A stretch of 64,000 bases of DNA from Olleya marilimosa CAM030 (GCF_000518485.1 NZ_JADR01000008.1:157527-221526); one strand, 5' to 3'. Counted from the first letter of the stretch, positions 8,851-16,784 are shown. The notes: generated from the sequence alone by a model not told the origin. Program-made: numbers and translations.

Positions 8851-9570
8851 ATGATTGATGAATTAAGAAAACTATACATACGTTTTAATTATACTGATGA
8901 AAACGGTTTCATTTTCAATGCGCCAACTTTAAATAAAGGAGAGCATATCTCAATAGGTTTTGATAATAAAAGAAAAGAATTTAATGTACATTTTACCGAT
9001 GATAGTATTAAAGAACTAGGAGCAAAAAGAAGGACGTTCATTTTTGTGATTTCTGCATTCCGCTTTTTTCTTTTCTTAAAACGTTTTGAGGTATTTTACA
9101 ATCAGAGTATTCTTAATCTTGTATTTAGCTCAAAAACTAACTTTGGTAAGTTAAAGAAACACAAGCTAATCATAAATACGTTTATGACTTCCGATGAAGC
9201 TGAAGAAAAACTCATTCATAAAAGGAAAAAAGGGAAACATTGGAAATTTAGAGAGAACTTTGATTTTGATAATATCCTAGAAAACTATAAATATATTGAG
9301 GAGTCCGATTTATCAAACAATAGCTTTTATTACGCTTATAAGTTTAAGAAGAACAATTTATCGGTACAAGGGATTATATTTAAGATTGAAAATTTAAATA
9401 GTATCTATTTCATCCCAATTAAAAAATGGAATCGATTTATGAGGCAAATGGCTATTGCTATGTATAATTATTTCAATACATATCCAACCGAAGAAACTTT
9501 GCCTTTCAGACAACTAATGTACGAGCGTCTTAAACATCCCTATTTAAATGATGAAGTTGGTAAGGAATAG
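8851..9570 (+). CDS. Hypothetical partner of the PD-(D/E)XK-like protein
   Basis: A 239-residue protein of unknown family beginning 10 bp after the previous stop. The sequence is basic (many Lys/Arg, for example HKRKKGKHWKFR around residue 126), with alternating short strands in the first half and a helical C-terminal third with KKWNRFMRQMAIAMYNYF. No catalytic motif, signal or membrane helix is evident. The basic character would suit nucleic-acid contact. Tight coupling to the putative nuclease suggests a two-component unit. Nothing more can be supported. Confidence 0.6.
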   Translation: MIDELRKLYIRFNYTDENGFIFNAPTLNKGEHISIGFDNKRKEFNVHFTDDSIKELGAKRRTFIFVISAFRFFLFLKRFEVFYNQSILNLVFSSKTNFGKLKKHKLIINTFMTSDEAEEKLIHKRKKGKHWKFRENFDFDNILENYKYIEESDLSNNSFYYAYKFKKNNLSVQGIIFKIENLNSIYFIPIKKWNRFMRQMAIAMYNYFNTYPTEETLPFRQLMYERLKHPYLNDEVGKE

Positions 9571-9579
9571 TAAAATTAG

Positions 9580-9769
9580 CCATTTCTTCACACTCAGCAC
9601 ATTTCCTTACATTTCGTTACTCTACATTCCGAGAAAAGAGCTTCACTAACAGAAGTCTTGAACACAATTCCAAAATTTCAGATTTCCACTTCGCTTGATC
9701 CTGCTTAATCCCGAAACTTCGGTAGCAGGAACACTACATTCCTAATATAAAATTTTGAAATAGCGTCCG
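9580..9769. repeat. ICE foldable repeat, copy 1 (iteron-like CATTCC units)
   Basis: First of three related 170-190 bp intergenic copies (others at 13888 and 15819). Shared blocks include TCAGCACATTT, ACATTCC, GAGCTTCA, AGTCTTG and GCGTCCG/AAGTCCG. This copy has an inverted repeat ATTCCAAAATTT / AAATTTTGAAAT around a variable middle. The arms differ from the other copies but remain paired, which points to a conserved fold. Between genes 8851-9570 and 9952-10788. Confidence 0.65.
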
Positions 9770-9803
9770 CTAAAAAGAGTTATTCATACAATATGTGACG
9801 CAA

Positions 9804-9942
9804 GTTAAACTCGTAAAATACACCCATCAAAAGACTACGGCATAAAGCCAAAGCTTCGTCCACTACTTATGTATTCCGTTTCCTTTTGAGCTGAGATTTC
9901 AGCTTCCGTTTGGTTCTAGCTTAAATATTGTTTAATCTAAAA
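9804..9942 (+). promoter_or_regulatory. Conserved ICE leader, copy a
   Basis: About 140 bp shared with 10899-11039 and 12951-13089. The order of blocks is AACTCGTAAAATA, CATCAAAAGACTACGGCATA, TATTCCGTTTCCTTTTGAG, CTTCCGTTT and AATATTGTTTAATCTAAAA. It ends about 10 bp before the ATG of the DUF932 gene. Three different genes share this leader at the same distance, so it is probably a promoter plus a regulatory region or structured 5' UTR. This copy has a small hairpin AGCTGA-GATT-TCAGCT. Confidence 0.65.
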
Positions 9943-9951
9943 TCAAATATT

Positions 9952-10788
9952 ATGTATTTAAGTAATTTACAACAAGATGAGATTTTTGTTTCTTCAGAAA
10001 TGAAATCCTTAAAAAGCCTCACGCAGATGGAATCTCGTAGAGGACTTGAAAATACCATTATCTCAAATGGTAAAATCGTTAATGTGGTATCAAACAGTTA
10101 TGGCCATATTCCCAATCAATTATTCTTCAAGAAAGCAGAACAGATGCTTTTGGATGCTGGACTAAATTATCACAAACGAAGCGTCAATAGAAACGATAGG
10201 TCTTTCATAATAGACTTTATTATTGAAGATAGCAACCAGTTCAAATTAAAGAACAAGGAAGATTTAATACTACCCATGCTACGATTTAAAAACTCGTATG
10301 ATGGTAGTGAAAAAACTTCTGGACATTTTGGTTTTTACAGAAAAGTATGCTCAAATGGATTGCACGTTTCGCAAGCAGAAATTGAGTTTTCCATAAAACA
10401 TAGCAAAAATAATACAGAATTGATTATGCCAAGAATGAATGGCTTATTCGATAAGTTCCTGAACAATGAGTTTTATACCATCGTCAAGAAATTTGAAAAG
10501 ATGAAAGATTTCAAAATCATCGACACCAAAGAATTTGTAAAAGCCATTTTGGATAAAACTAAGCTGTTTAGATATGAATGTAGCGATACTAATGAAGAGC
10601 CTTCAAAGAAATCCCGTGAAGTTCTTGAAACCTTGAACTACGAAGCACTACTGCTAAACGAAGAACCGAATTTATGGTTAGGCTACAATGCCTTCAATTC
10701 CATGTTACACAATACATTGAAGAAGACATTTTCACAACAAGAAAAGTGGGATAAAAAACTATTCAATGAAATATATGAAATGGTTTAA
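9952..10788 (+). CDS. DUF932-family plasmid/ICE protein
   Basis: A 278-residue protein of the DUF932 type, common on Bacteroidetes plasmids and ICEs. It has the early VVSNSYGHIPNQ segment (about 42-53) and a central G-FGFYRKVCSNGLHV-like segment (about 118-133) seen in these proteins. I chose ATG at 9952: the longer reading from TTG at 9928 would start inside the conserved leader repeat. Function is unknown; the family is tied to mobile-element maintenance. It is preceded by leader copy a and followed by a strong terminator, so it is a single-gene transcript. Confidence 0.75.
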   Translation: MYLSNLQQDEIFVSSEMKSLKSLTQMESRRGLENTIISNGKIVNVVSNSYGHIPNQLFFKKAEQMLLDAGLNYHKRSVNRNDRSFIIDFIIEDSNQFKLKNKEDLILPMLRFKNSYDGSEKTSGHFGFYRKVCSNGLHVSQAEIEFSIKHSKNNTELIMPRMNGLFDKFLNNEFYTIVKKFEKMKDFKIIDTKEFVKAILDKTKLFRYECSDTNEEPSKKSREVLETLNYEALLLNEEPNLWLGYNAFNSMLHNTLKKTFSQQEKWDKKLFNEIYEMV

Positions 10789-10807
10789 AACCTGATAATT
10801 AAAGGTT

Positions 10808-10839
10808 GCTCTAGTACCTTAAAACTAGAGCATTTTTTA
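10808..10839 (+). terminator. Rho-independent terminator after DUF932 gene
   Basis: Perfect 8-bp stem GCTCTAGT / ACTAGAGC with an eight-base loop, followed by ATTTTTTAG. Located 20 bp after the stop. Confidence 0.85.
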
Positions 10840-10898
10840 GATTCATACTTTATTTCTGCTAAAAAAGGGGAGAGATATCTATATCAATATTGGTACAA

Positions 10899-11039
10899 AG
10901 ATAAACTCGCAAAATATTATCATCAAAAGACTACAGCATAAAGCCAACGCTTCGCCCACAACTCATTTATTCCGTTTCCTTTTGAGTAGAAATTTTGTCT
11001 TCCGTTTGGGTTCTGCAAAAATATTGTTTAATCTAAAAT
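10899..11039 (+). promoter_or_regulatory. Conserved ICE leader, copy b
   Basis: Second copy of the shared leader (compare 9804 and 12951), ending AATATTGTTTAATCTAAAA just before the ATG of the ParB-like gene. The block order is preserved, with about 80 percent identity by eye. The small hairpin of copy a is not preserved here, so conservation is more at sequence level (protein binding or promoter) than in that hairpin. Confidence 0.65.
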
Positions 11040-11048
11040 TTAAGTATT

Positions 11049-12845
11049 ATGACAACAAAAGCAAGTACTACAAGCAAAAACGGAAAGGCAACAGCCACCG
11101 TTAAAAATGAAGTCAAGAAGAAATTGACACAAGGCGCCATTGGACTTCAAGTTCAAGAACTACCTATCGGAAGGATTATTCCAGACCCAATGCAACCAAG
11201 AAAAACCTTTAACGATGAAGCGCTTAAGCAACTATCTGAAAGCATCGAAGAACACGGTGTCCTACAACCTATTACTGTCCGAAAATCTGGAAAAGATTAC
11301 ATCATCGTCATGGGAGAGCGTAGGTTTCGCGCAAGCAAATTGGTAAAAAAGAAAACCATTCCGAGTATCGTTAGGGAATATGCTAATAATGATGTTCTAG
11401 AAATTCAAATTATCGAAAATCTGCAACGACAGGATGTTGAACCTACTGAAGAAGCCGAAGCTGTAGCATTCCTAAGCGAAAAATATGCGCCAACGGAAAT
11501 TGCAAAACGGTTGGGAAGAACAGAAAACTTTGTAAGGCAACGTTTAAAATTAGCAGCTCTAATTGAAGGTTTTAAAGTGTTTGTTCGTAATGGCGAAATG
11601 ACGATTTCGTTAGGTGTAGGTGTTGCGCTTTTCGAGCCAGAGGAACAGCAAATGATGCTAGAAACAATGGGCGAAGATTTTAATGCACATCAAATTAATC
11701 AGATGATTAAAAATCAGACTTATGATTTGGAGAATGCACCTTTCGATGTGGTTGATGACAAATTGATTACTAAAGTCGGAGCTTGTACAACATGTCCGTT
11801 CAACGCAGCAAATCAAGGTAATTTGTTTGGCGAAGGTAAAATGGTGTGTACAAAATCAGCCTGTTATGAAACGAAGAAAAGCAAGTCATTCTTGAACTTG
11901 ATTGAGAAATCGAAGAAAGAGAATGTGTTGTTGATTCCTGAAATTCGCAAATATTGGGCAACTGATGACAATAATAAGCTCATTATATCGCAATTGGAAA
12001 AAAGTGGCTTGAAGGTCTATCTGCTGGATGATGTTGAAATAATCGAAGAGCCAATTGAACCTACAATAGAAGCAATTAAGAAAGAATACCAACATTACGA
12101 CTATTCTGAAAATGAGCTGAGCGCTGAATTTGAAGAAGTGACTCAGAATTACAAAGAAGAATTAAAAACATATAATTCAGCAAAAGAAAATGGATTTGTA
12201 AATGGTGTTATGTTTCATCCAAAAACGTATGTTCACAAAGCAATCTTTGTGAAGCTAGTAGAAGATTCAAAAACTGAAAATTCTACATATTCGGAACCGT
12301 TGGCAAATAGAAAAATGGCAGAGTGTTCGCCAGAAGAGCAAATCGTTAAAATCAACGAAAGAGAAACACGAAAGCGACACATCGGGCATAATAAGGAATT
12401 TGAGGACATAGTTCAGATGATTCGTGAAACCGATTATATCGAAAAGAAGAAATCACTTTCGGTAGATGAAATGGTGGCTTTCTCATTAACGGTATTTGAA
12501 AACAATGTGGACTATGTAGGTCGACAAAAACACTTTTCAAAATTATTGGGTAACACATCCAAGAAGACTGATGTGGAAACTGTCGAGAACTTCAAAAAGA
12601 ATTTCAAAAAGGAAACCTTTTATAAGTTGATTCGGTACATCCTTACCAAGCAAGTACATTTTGGCGAAAGCAATCACGTTAATAACTTAACAAACATTTC
12701 ATTCTACAATGCGATGCAAGGGTATTATAAAACCAAAATTGCCAATATTGAAAAGGAATATGCAGAAGAGAGAAACAAGCGTGAAGCACGTTTGAAAGAG
12801 CGAATAGGAAAACTTGAAAAGAAAATTCAGGAATTAAACGATTAG
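11049..12845 (+). CDS. ParB/Spo0J-like nuclease-domain protein
   Basis: A 598-residue protein. After a basic tail (residues 1-30) comes a ParB N-terminal domain: the strand LPIGRIIPDPMQPRK (about 38-52), then SIEEHGVLQPITVR, GERRFRAS (about 89-96) and the IIENLQRQD box (about 121-129). An HTH-containing segment follows (about 135-175). The long C-terminal half includes a Cys cluster CTTCPFNAAN...CTKSACY (about 236-266), likely metal-binding, and a terminal coiled coil. ParB proteins bind DNA and hydrolyse CTP in segregation; ICE versions often act in regulation or stabilisation. No ParA is seen nearby. It has its own leader and terminator. The iteron-like repeats at 9580, 13888 and 15819 are possible binding sites (inference). 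Confidence 0.85.
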   Translation: MTTKASTTSKNGKATATVKNEVKKKLTQGAIGLQVQELPIGRIIPDPMQPRKTFNDEALKQLSESIEEHGVLQPITVRKSGKDYIIVMGERRFRASKLVKKKTIPSIVREYANNDVLEIQIIENLQRQDVEPTEEAEAVAFLSEKYAPTEIAKRLGRTENFVRQRLKLAALIEGFKVFVRNGEMTISLGVGVALFEPEEQQMMLETMGEDFNAHQINQMIKNQTYDLENAPFDVVDDKLITKVGACTTCPFNAANQGNLFGEGKMVCTKSACYETKKSKSFLNLIEKSKKENVLLIPEIRKYWATDDNNKLIISQLEKSGLKVYLLDDVEIIEEPIEPTIEAIKKEYQHYDYSENELSAEFEEVTQNYKEELKTYNSAKENGFVNGVMFHPKTYVHKAIFVKLVEDSKTENSTYSEPLANRKMAECSPEEQIVKINERETRKRHIGHNKEFEDIVQMIRETDYIEKKKSLSVDEMVAFSLTVFENNVDYVGRQKHFSKLLGNTSKKTDVETVENFKKNFKKETFYKLIRYILTKQVHFGESNHVNNLTNISFYNAMQGYYKTKIANIEKEYAEERNKREARLKERIGKLEKKIQELND

Positions 12846-12862
12846 CTTTTGTTGTTGGAAGT

Positions 12863-12897
12863 AAGGGGCAGCATTCGTGCTGGCTCTTATTTTTTTA
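12863..12897 (+). terminator. Terminator after ParB-like gene
   Basis: CAGCA-TTCG-TGCTG stem-loop with partly pairing flanks (AAGGGG / GGCTCTT), followed by ATTTTTTTA. It begins 17 bp after the stop. Confidence 0.75.
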
Positions 12898-12950
12898 TAT
12901 AGTCCTTCGTAAAAAAAAGGTAGGTAGAACCTATTCAATCAATATCAGCG

Positions 12951-13089
12951 CAAAGGTAAACTCGTAAAATACACCCATCAAAAGACTACGGCATAAAGCC
13001 TACACATCATCCAACGCTTATTTATTCCGTTTCCTTTTGAGCTGTGATTTTATCTTCCGTTTAGATACTGCTCAAATATTGTTTAATCA
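12951..13089 (+). promoter_or_regulatory. Conserved ICE leader, copy c
   Basis: Third copy of the shared leader, with the same blocks (AAACTCGTAAAATACACC, ATCAAAAGACTACGGCAT, TATTCCGTTTCCTTTTGAG, ATATTGTTTAATC). It ends about 15 bp before the ATG of a 53-residue ORF, which supports that small ORF as a real gene. Confidence 0.65.
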
Positions 13090-13104
13090 AAAAATATTAG
13101 AATT

Positions 13105-13266
13105 ATGAAACAAGTACCTGAAAAACCCAACATGTCATTACAAGAAGCAGAAGAACATTACCGATTAAGTAGTGAAAATTACGATGTCGATAGTGGAGAA
13201 AGTCATTTAGCTTATTACAGGGAAAAGCATCCTGCGAATTATCAAGTATTATTAGATAGCGTTTAA
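13105..13266 (+). CDS. Small ICE protein, 53 residues
   Basis: Starts at the ATG placed behind leader copy c exactly as in the two longer genes with this leader. The predicted product is acidic and helical (MSLQEAEEHYRLSSENY at residues 10-26, then HLAYYREKHPANY). No cysteine, signal or membrane segment. Function unknown; probably co-transcribed with the 181-residue gene 36 bp downstream. Confidence comes from the conserved leader and reading-frame quality, not from a known family. Confidence 0.55.
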   Translation: MKQVPEKPNMSLQEAEEHYRLSSENYDVDSGESHLAYYREKHPANYQVLLDSV

Positions 13267-13292
13267 CCTGCCTGTCGGCAGACAGGTTTAAA
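13262..13292. repeat. Short Bacteroidetes-type palindrome
   Basis: Near-perfect palindrome centred on ACCTGCCTGTCGGCAGACAG, with TTTAA on each side, between two short genes. A closely related palindrome is inserted at 13917-13937. It could also act as a weak terminator or mRNA stabiliser. Confidence 0.6.
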
Positions 13293-13302
13293 ATCTCACA
13301 TC

Positions 13303-13848
13303 ATGGAAAATTTAAAAGTAGTTCAGTTCGATTTCGGTTTTGAATGTAAGCCGATATTAGCAAAAGAAAAAGTAGTAAAACCAACTAAAAAGCATAAGAG
13401 TGATTTCGTTTTCGATTTTATGGATTGCCTTGCGAGTCCAATAATTGTTTTTAAATCAGCATGGCAAGACACTATTCCAAAAGACATTCTTGGTAGAATA
13501 AAATTATCACGAATAATATGCTCAATGACGCAAGAGAAAATGGCATCACTTATAGAGACTTTAGCCTATATGATGCCAAGAACTTATGAAGCACCCATGC
13601 AAACAGAATGGGTAAACATTTACACGTGGCTAGGACTTCAATATGCAATGCAGACCAAAAGTAAAGACCAATTAGAAGCTATGATTGAAATAGCACCAAA
13701 AGAATTGTCAGATTATGAAAAAGGACTCTTAAAAAACCTGAGATTATGGATTTATGATAAGCGAAGAAAAGCGCTTAAGGGTATTTTGAAAAAGAATAAA
13801 GTATCAAAAGACGATGGTATTTTGGATATTCAAGAGAAGTTGTTTTAA
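13303..13848 (+). CDS. ICE-associated hypothetical protein
   Basis: A 181-residue soluble protein, mainly helical and basic at the C terminus (YDKRRKALKGILKKNK around residues 149-164). I do not recognise a catalytic motif. Its place between the ParB-like gene and the SSB gene, behind leader copy c, points to an element-maintenance role. The ATG at 13303 follows the palindrome at 13262-13292. Proteins of this size and position are frequent in Bacteroidetes ICE backbones, but I cannot name the family. Confidence 0.65.
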   Translation: MENLKVVQFDFGFECKPILAKEKVVKPTKKHKSDFVFDFMDCLASPIIVFKSAWQDTIPKDILGRIKLSRIICSMTQEKMASLIETLAYMMPRTYEAPMQTEWVNIYTWLGLQYAMQTKSKDQLEAMIEIAPKELSDYEKGLLKNLRLWIYDKRRKALKGILKKNKVSKDDGILDIQEKLF

Positions 13849-13887
13849 AATAATATTCCGCTTATACGAGGAGATTGTCTTATCATG

Positions 13888-14077
13888 CCATTCAGCACAT
13901 TTCCTTCCATTCCGTACCCGCCTGCCGGACGGGCAGGAAAACTACATTCCAGAAAATGAGCTTCATTATCAAAGTCTTGGACATAATCCACACTTTTGAC
14001 TCTTCATTCCGTTAACCCTTTCCGCTTCTCTGGAAAGGAACACTTCATTCCCAAGTAAAAAGTGTGGATCAAGTCCG
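13888..14077. repeat. ICE foldable repeat, copy 2
   Basis: Best-paired copy. ATCCACACTTTT (13986-13997) pairs perfectly with AAAAGTGTGGAT (14058-14069), extended by GGAC / GTCC after a 3-base internal loop. An inner hairpin TTTCC-GCTTCTCT-GGAAA sits in the loop. Four CATTCC units recur about every 40-50 bp. A 21-bp palindrome (13917-13937) is inserted relative to copy 3. It lies between the 181-residue gene and the AraC-type regulator. Confidence 0.7.
13917..13937. repeat. 21-bp palindromic insertion inside repeat copy 2
   Basis: CCCGCCTGCCGGACGGGCAG plus G interrupts the sequence GTA/AAAACTACATTCC that is continuous in copy 3 (15819-15988). The core is CCTGCC...GGCAGG. Its exact gain or loss between otherwise aligned copies suggests a tiny REP-like mobile palindrome. 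Confidence 0.6.
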
Positions 14078-14204
14078 ATTCTCTAAAATACAGAAGCACA
14101 GGATTAAATAAAAAATACTTTTATTACATATCGTTATTGGGATAATGTTATATTTATGAGTTATAATACACATTGTGCGTTATTCAAAAAACAGCAATAA
14201 ATAA

Positions 14205-15020
14205 ATGAAATACCAAACATTTCAACCAAATTCAGATTTGGAATCTCTTATCAGTTGTTATTGGACTTTAGAAGTTCCTGCTGAATCTGATGCACAAAGA
14301 CAGCGGATAATTCCAGATGGAACAATTGAAATGGCTTTTATACTTGGAGACGATATTAAACGATACACTTCGGAGAATGAATTCATTATACAACCTCGTG
14401 CAATGGTTCTCGGACAGACGATTGAACCCTTTTATATTGAACCGACAGGCTACGTGAATACATTTGCAATTCGTTTTTATCCTTATGGTTTTGCGAATTT
14501 TGTAAATATGCCGATTAAGAATTTAGCAAATAAGGAAACACCTATTGAATTTTTGTTCGGAGAAAAAACAGCTAATGAATTGGAACAAAAAATAATTCAG
14601 GCGATCAATAGTCGTGAACGAATAGAAATCATTGAAAATTTTCTATTAGATAAATTAAACAAAAAAACTACAATTGACAATATCGTAAAAACAACGATTG
14701 ATGCCCTTTTAGCAACGAATGGAAGTGCTTCGATAAGTACTATTCTTAAAGGAGATTTATCAAAACGGAGACAACTTGAACGGAAATTTTTAAAACAAAT
14801 TGGAGTTAGTCCAAAACAATTAGGTAAAGTAATCCGACTGCAAACTGCCCTAAAATTGCTTCTTAATAAAGAGTCTGAAAAATTGACTGATATTGCGTAT
14901 AAAACAGAATACTTCGACCAAGCACATTTTACAAAAGACTTTAAAGAGTTTACTGGAATTAACCCAAAGGAGTTTTTAAGCAATGAAAATATGACACTTT
15001 CTACCCTTTTCTACAAATAG
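14205..15020 (+). CDS. AraC-family transcriptional regulator
   Basis: A 271-residue regulator. The N-terminal half (about 1-150) is the ligand-sensing domain often paired with AraC domains in Bacteroidetes (start YQTFQPNSDLESLISCYWTL, then RIIPDGTIEMAFI). The C-terminal half holds a two-HTH AraC domain: KRRQLERKFLKQIGVSPKQL (about 187-206) and the signature YFDQAHFTKDFKEFTGINP (about 240-258). The VOC lipoprotein gene starts 75 bp downstream in the same direction and is the likely target. The pair lies between repeat copies 2 and 3, so it looks like cargo inserted in the maintenance region. Confidence 0.88.
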   Translation: MKYQTFQPNSDLESLISCYWTLEVPAESDAQRQRIIPDGTIEMAFILGDDIKRYTSENEFIIQPRAMVLGQTIEPFYIEPTGYVNTFAIRFYPYGFANFVNMPIKNLANKETPIEFLFGEKTANELEQKIIQAINSRERIEIIENFLLDKLNKKTTIDNIVKTTIDALLATNGSASISTILKGDLSKRRQLERKFLKQIGVSPKQLGKVIRLQTALKLLLNKESEKLTDIAYKTEYFDQAHFTKDFKEFTGINPKEFLSNENMTLSTLFYK

Positions 15021-15095
15021 TCAGGGTGTCGCATTTTTACAATTTTTTTATTTGTACTAAGCCTAAATTTGTCTTGTAAAATCAAACAGGACGAA

Positions 15096-15590
15096 ATGAA
15101 AAAAACCATTCTTTATACAGCCATAATTCTTTCATTTAGTATTACAGCCTGTAACAATCAAAGCAAATCTAAAACCGAAACTATCTCGGTAGAATCTAAT
15201 ATTAATCAAAAAACAGAAAAAATGAAAAGTCATATTTCAATTTTTGAAATTCCAGCAACGGATATTTCACGAGCAGTTAATTTTTATCAAGCAATTTTAG
15301 ACCTTAACATTGAGAAAATGGAAATGCCCGAAATGGAAATGGGAATATTTCCTTATGAAGAACAAATGGTTACTGGAGTTATTATTAGAGCAGAAGGCTA
15401 TAAACCTTCGGCTAATGGTGTAACCATATACTTAAATGGTGGAGATAATCTTCAAGTAATTCTTGATAAAGTTGAGAAAACTGGAGGAGAAATAATTGTT
15501 CCGAAATCACTTCACGCAGACGAAAGTGGTTATTACGCTCTATTTCTTGACTCGGAAGGAAATAAAATTGGTCTGCATTCCCCAAATTAA
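15096..15590 (+). CDS. VOC-superfamily (glyoxalase/bleomycin-resistance-like) lipoprotein
   Basis: I start at ATG 15096 because it gives a clean lipoprotein signal (MKKTILYTAIILSFSITAC, Cys19). The earlier ATG at 15069 would bury it. After a linker the VOC domain begins at about residue 42 (HISIFEIPATDISRAVNFYQ) and ends with GYYALFLDSEGNKIGLHS, the characteristic second half-module. VOC proteins bind metals and handle or sequester small molecules. The usual glyoxalase ligands are not all evident, so the reaction is open. Membrane anchoring with an AraC regulator upstream suggests response to an external small molecule (inference). Confidence 0.82.
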   Translation: MKKTILYTAIILSFSITACNNQSKSKTETISVESNINQKTEKMKSHISIFEIPATDISRAVNFYQAILDLNIEKMEMPEMEMGIFPYEEQMVTGVIIRAEGYKPSANGVTIYLNGGDNLQVILDKVEKTGGEIIVPKSLHADESGYYALFLDSEGNKIGLHSPN

Positions 15591-15818
15591 ATACGGGAAA
15601 AAGAACGAACGAAAAACAACGTATATAACTCATAGCTAATTAGTTTTTTGTTTAAACCGTATTTGCATTTTATTTATTAGATTACTTTCTGAAAATTAAT
15701 TACAATTTATTTCCTTACTATTCTTATACTAGAAAGTTTCCTCGTCCTAATTTTAAATTTTATTAATTAGTCACTAACAATTAATTATTCATGACGATGG
15801 TAACCTCTTTTTCAGAAT

Positions 15819-15988
15819 CCATTCAGCACATTTTTTTCCATTTCGTAAAAACTACATTCCAGTAAAAGAGCTTCATTAAAATAAGTCTTGGTCCTAATCC
15901 ACACTTTTGAAACTTCATTCCGTTAACCCTTTCCGCTTCTCTGGGAAGGAATACTTCATTCCCAAATAAAAAGCGTGAATCAAGTCCG
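15819..15988. repeat. ICE foldable repeat, copy 3
   Basis: Closest to copy 2 but without the 21-bp insertion. The arms are ATCCACACTTTT and AAAAGCGTGAAT. The two changed positions would be C/A mismatches on the plus strand but G-T wobbles on the minus strand, so the minus strand is probably the folded one. The inner segment CCGCTTCTCTGGGAAGGA corresponds to the hairpin of copy 2. Confidence 0.65.
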
Positions 15989-16113
15989 CCTAATAGGATA
16001 AAATTGTATTTGCATTTTGTTCCACTTCCTATGATTTTGTATTTCACAAAGACTTTAGAATCACTTCCGTAATCCAACACCGTCATACCTTTTTTTGACA
16101 GCAAAATAACAAC

Positions 16114-16207
16114 ATTCAGCTTTGAACGACAGCATAACCAGGCTCACTTCGACTGCGCTCAGCGCAGGCTAACCTCGCACTTTTTATATGTCTAAACAAA
16201 GCTGAAT
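16114..16207. repeat. 94-bp inverted-repeat unit with inner hairpin
   Basis: ATTCAGCTTTG (16114-16124) and CAAAGCTGAAT (16197-16207) are an 11-bp perfect inverted pair. Inside is a perfect hairpin CTGCGC-TCA-GCGCAG (16153-16167) within CTTCGACTGCGCTCAG. The layout is MITE-like or a structured RNA; no target-site duplication is obvious. Confidence 0.5.
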
Positions 16208-16271
16208 ATTGGAGCGCACTAAGCAACAAAAAGAAGGTAACAGCGTCGGCTCTATGGGAAGTAAATCTAAA

Positions 16272-16388
16272 ATGAATCTTATGAAATCTTACAAAATCAA
16301 TAAAAAGGAAGCGGAACAAAAGTTAAAAAAACAAAAAAAGGAAAACGCTCTGGATATAATAAGTAAATCAATAACAAAGCCTTTCTGA
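16272..16388 (+). CDS. Possible 38-residue basic peptide upstream of ssb
   Basis: A short frame starting ATG at 16272 (alternative ATG 16281). The peptide is very lysine-rich (KKEAEQKLKKQKKENA) and ends 42 bp before the SSB start. Probably in the same transcript if real. No family recognised; compositional bias means this may be chance. Confidence 0.3.
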   Translation: MNLMKSYKINKKEAEQKLKKQKKENALDIISKSITKPF

Positions 16389-16430
16389 ATAGTTCAGTTA
16401 GGTCAATATTAATCTTTAAATTTTTTAATT

Positions 16431-16784
16431 ATGAGTACTCTAAAAAACAAAGTACAGTTAATTGGCAACGTAGGAAACGAGCCAGAAATCACAAACCTTG
16501 AAAGCGGAAAGAAAGTTGCAAAATTTTCAATCGCAACCAATGAATCTTATAAAGATTCTAAAGGCGAAAAAGTGACAAATACCCAATGGCACAATATTGT
16601 AGCATGGGGAAAGATTGCCGAAATTGTTGAGAAATATGTAGGCAAAGGAAAAGAAGTAGCACTAGAGGGAAAATTGACCTCACGCTCTTATGAAACCAAA
16701 GAGGGAGAAAAAAGATACGTTACCGAAGTGGTCGTAGATGAAATCTTGCTTTTAGGAATTAAAGGCGAAAACGCTACTGAATAA
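16431..16784 (+). CDS. ssb: Single-stranded DNA-binding protein
   Basis: A 117-residue OB-fold SSB: KNKVQLIGNVGNEPEI (residues 4-19), WHNIVAWGKIAEIVEKYV (about 53-70) and VALEGKLTSRSYE. It lacks the usual acidic tail ending in DDDIPF; the protein ends in GENATE, so it may not recruit the standard SSB partners. Short tail-less SSBs are common on Bacteroidetes mobile elements. It probably coats the transferred strand during conjugation or element replication. A strong terminator follows immediately. Confidence 0.93.
   Translation: MSTLKNKVQLIGNVGNEPEITNLESGKKVAKFSIATNESYKDSKGEKVTNTQWHNIVAWGKIAEIVEKYVGKGKEVALEGKLTSRSYETKEGEKRYVTEVVVDEILLLGIKGENATE

Larger units (their letters stand above)
15591..16271. 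other. Non-coding stretch with repeat copy 3 and a palindromic unit
   Basis: No convincing gene. The stretch holds AT-rich DNA to about 15818, repeat copy 3 (15819-15988) and a 94-bp inverted-repeat unit (16114-16207). Open frames on the minus strand here (15823-16104 and 16116-16319) run through these repeats and are not credible genes. Confidence 0.6.

Noticed and set aside
13814..13999. 61-codon frame overlapping the end of the 181-residue gene
   Set aside because: It overlaps a good gene and continues into the foldable repeat.
15823..16104. Minus-strand open frame of 93 codons
   Set aside because: It lies across repeat copy 3, which is non-coding in its other two locations.
16116..16319. 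Minus-strand open frame of 67 codons
   Set aside because: It runs through the inverted-repeat unit and has no motif; judged non-coding.
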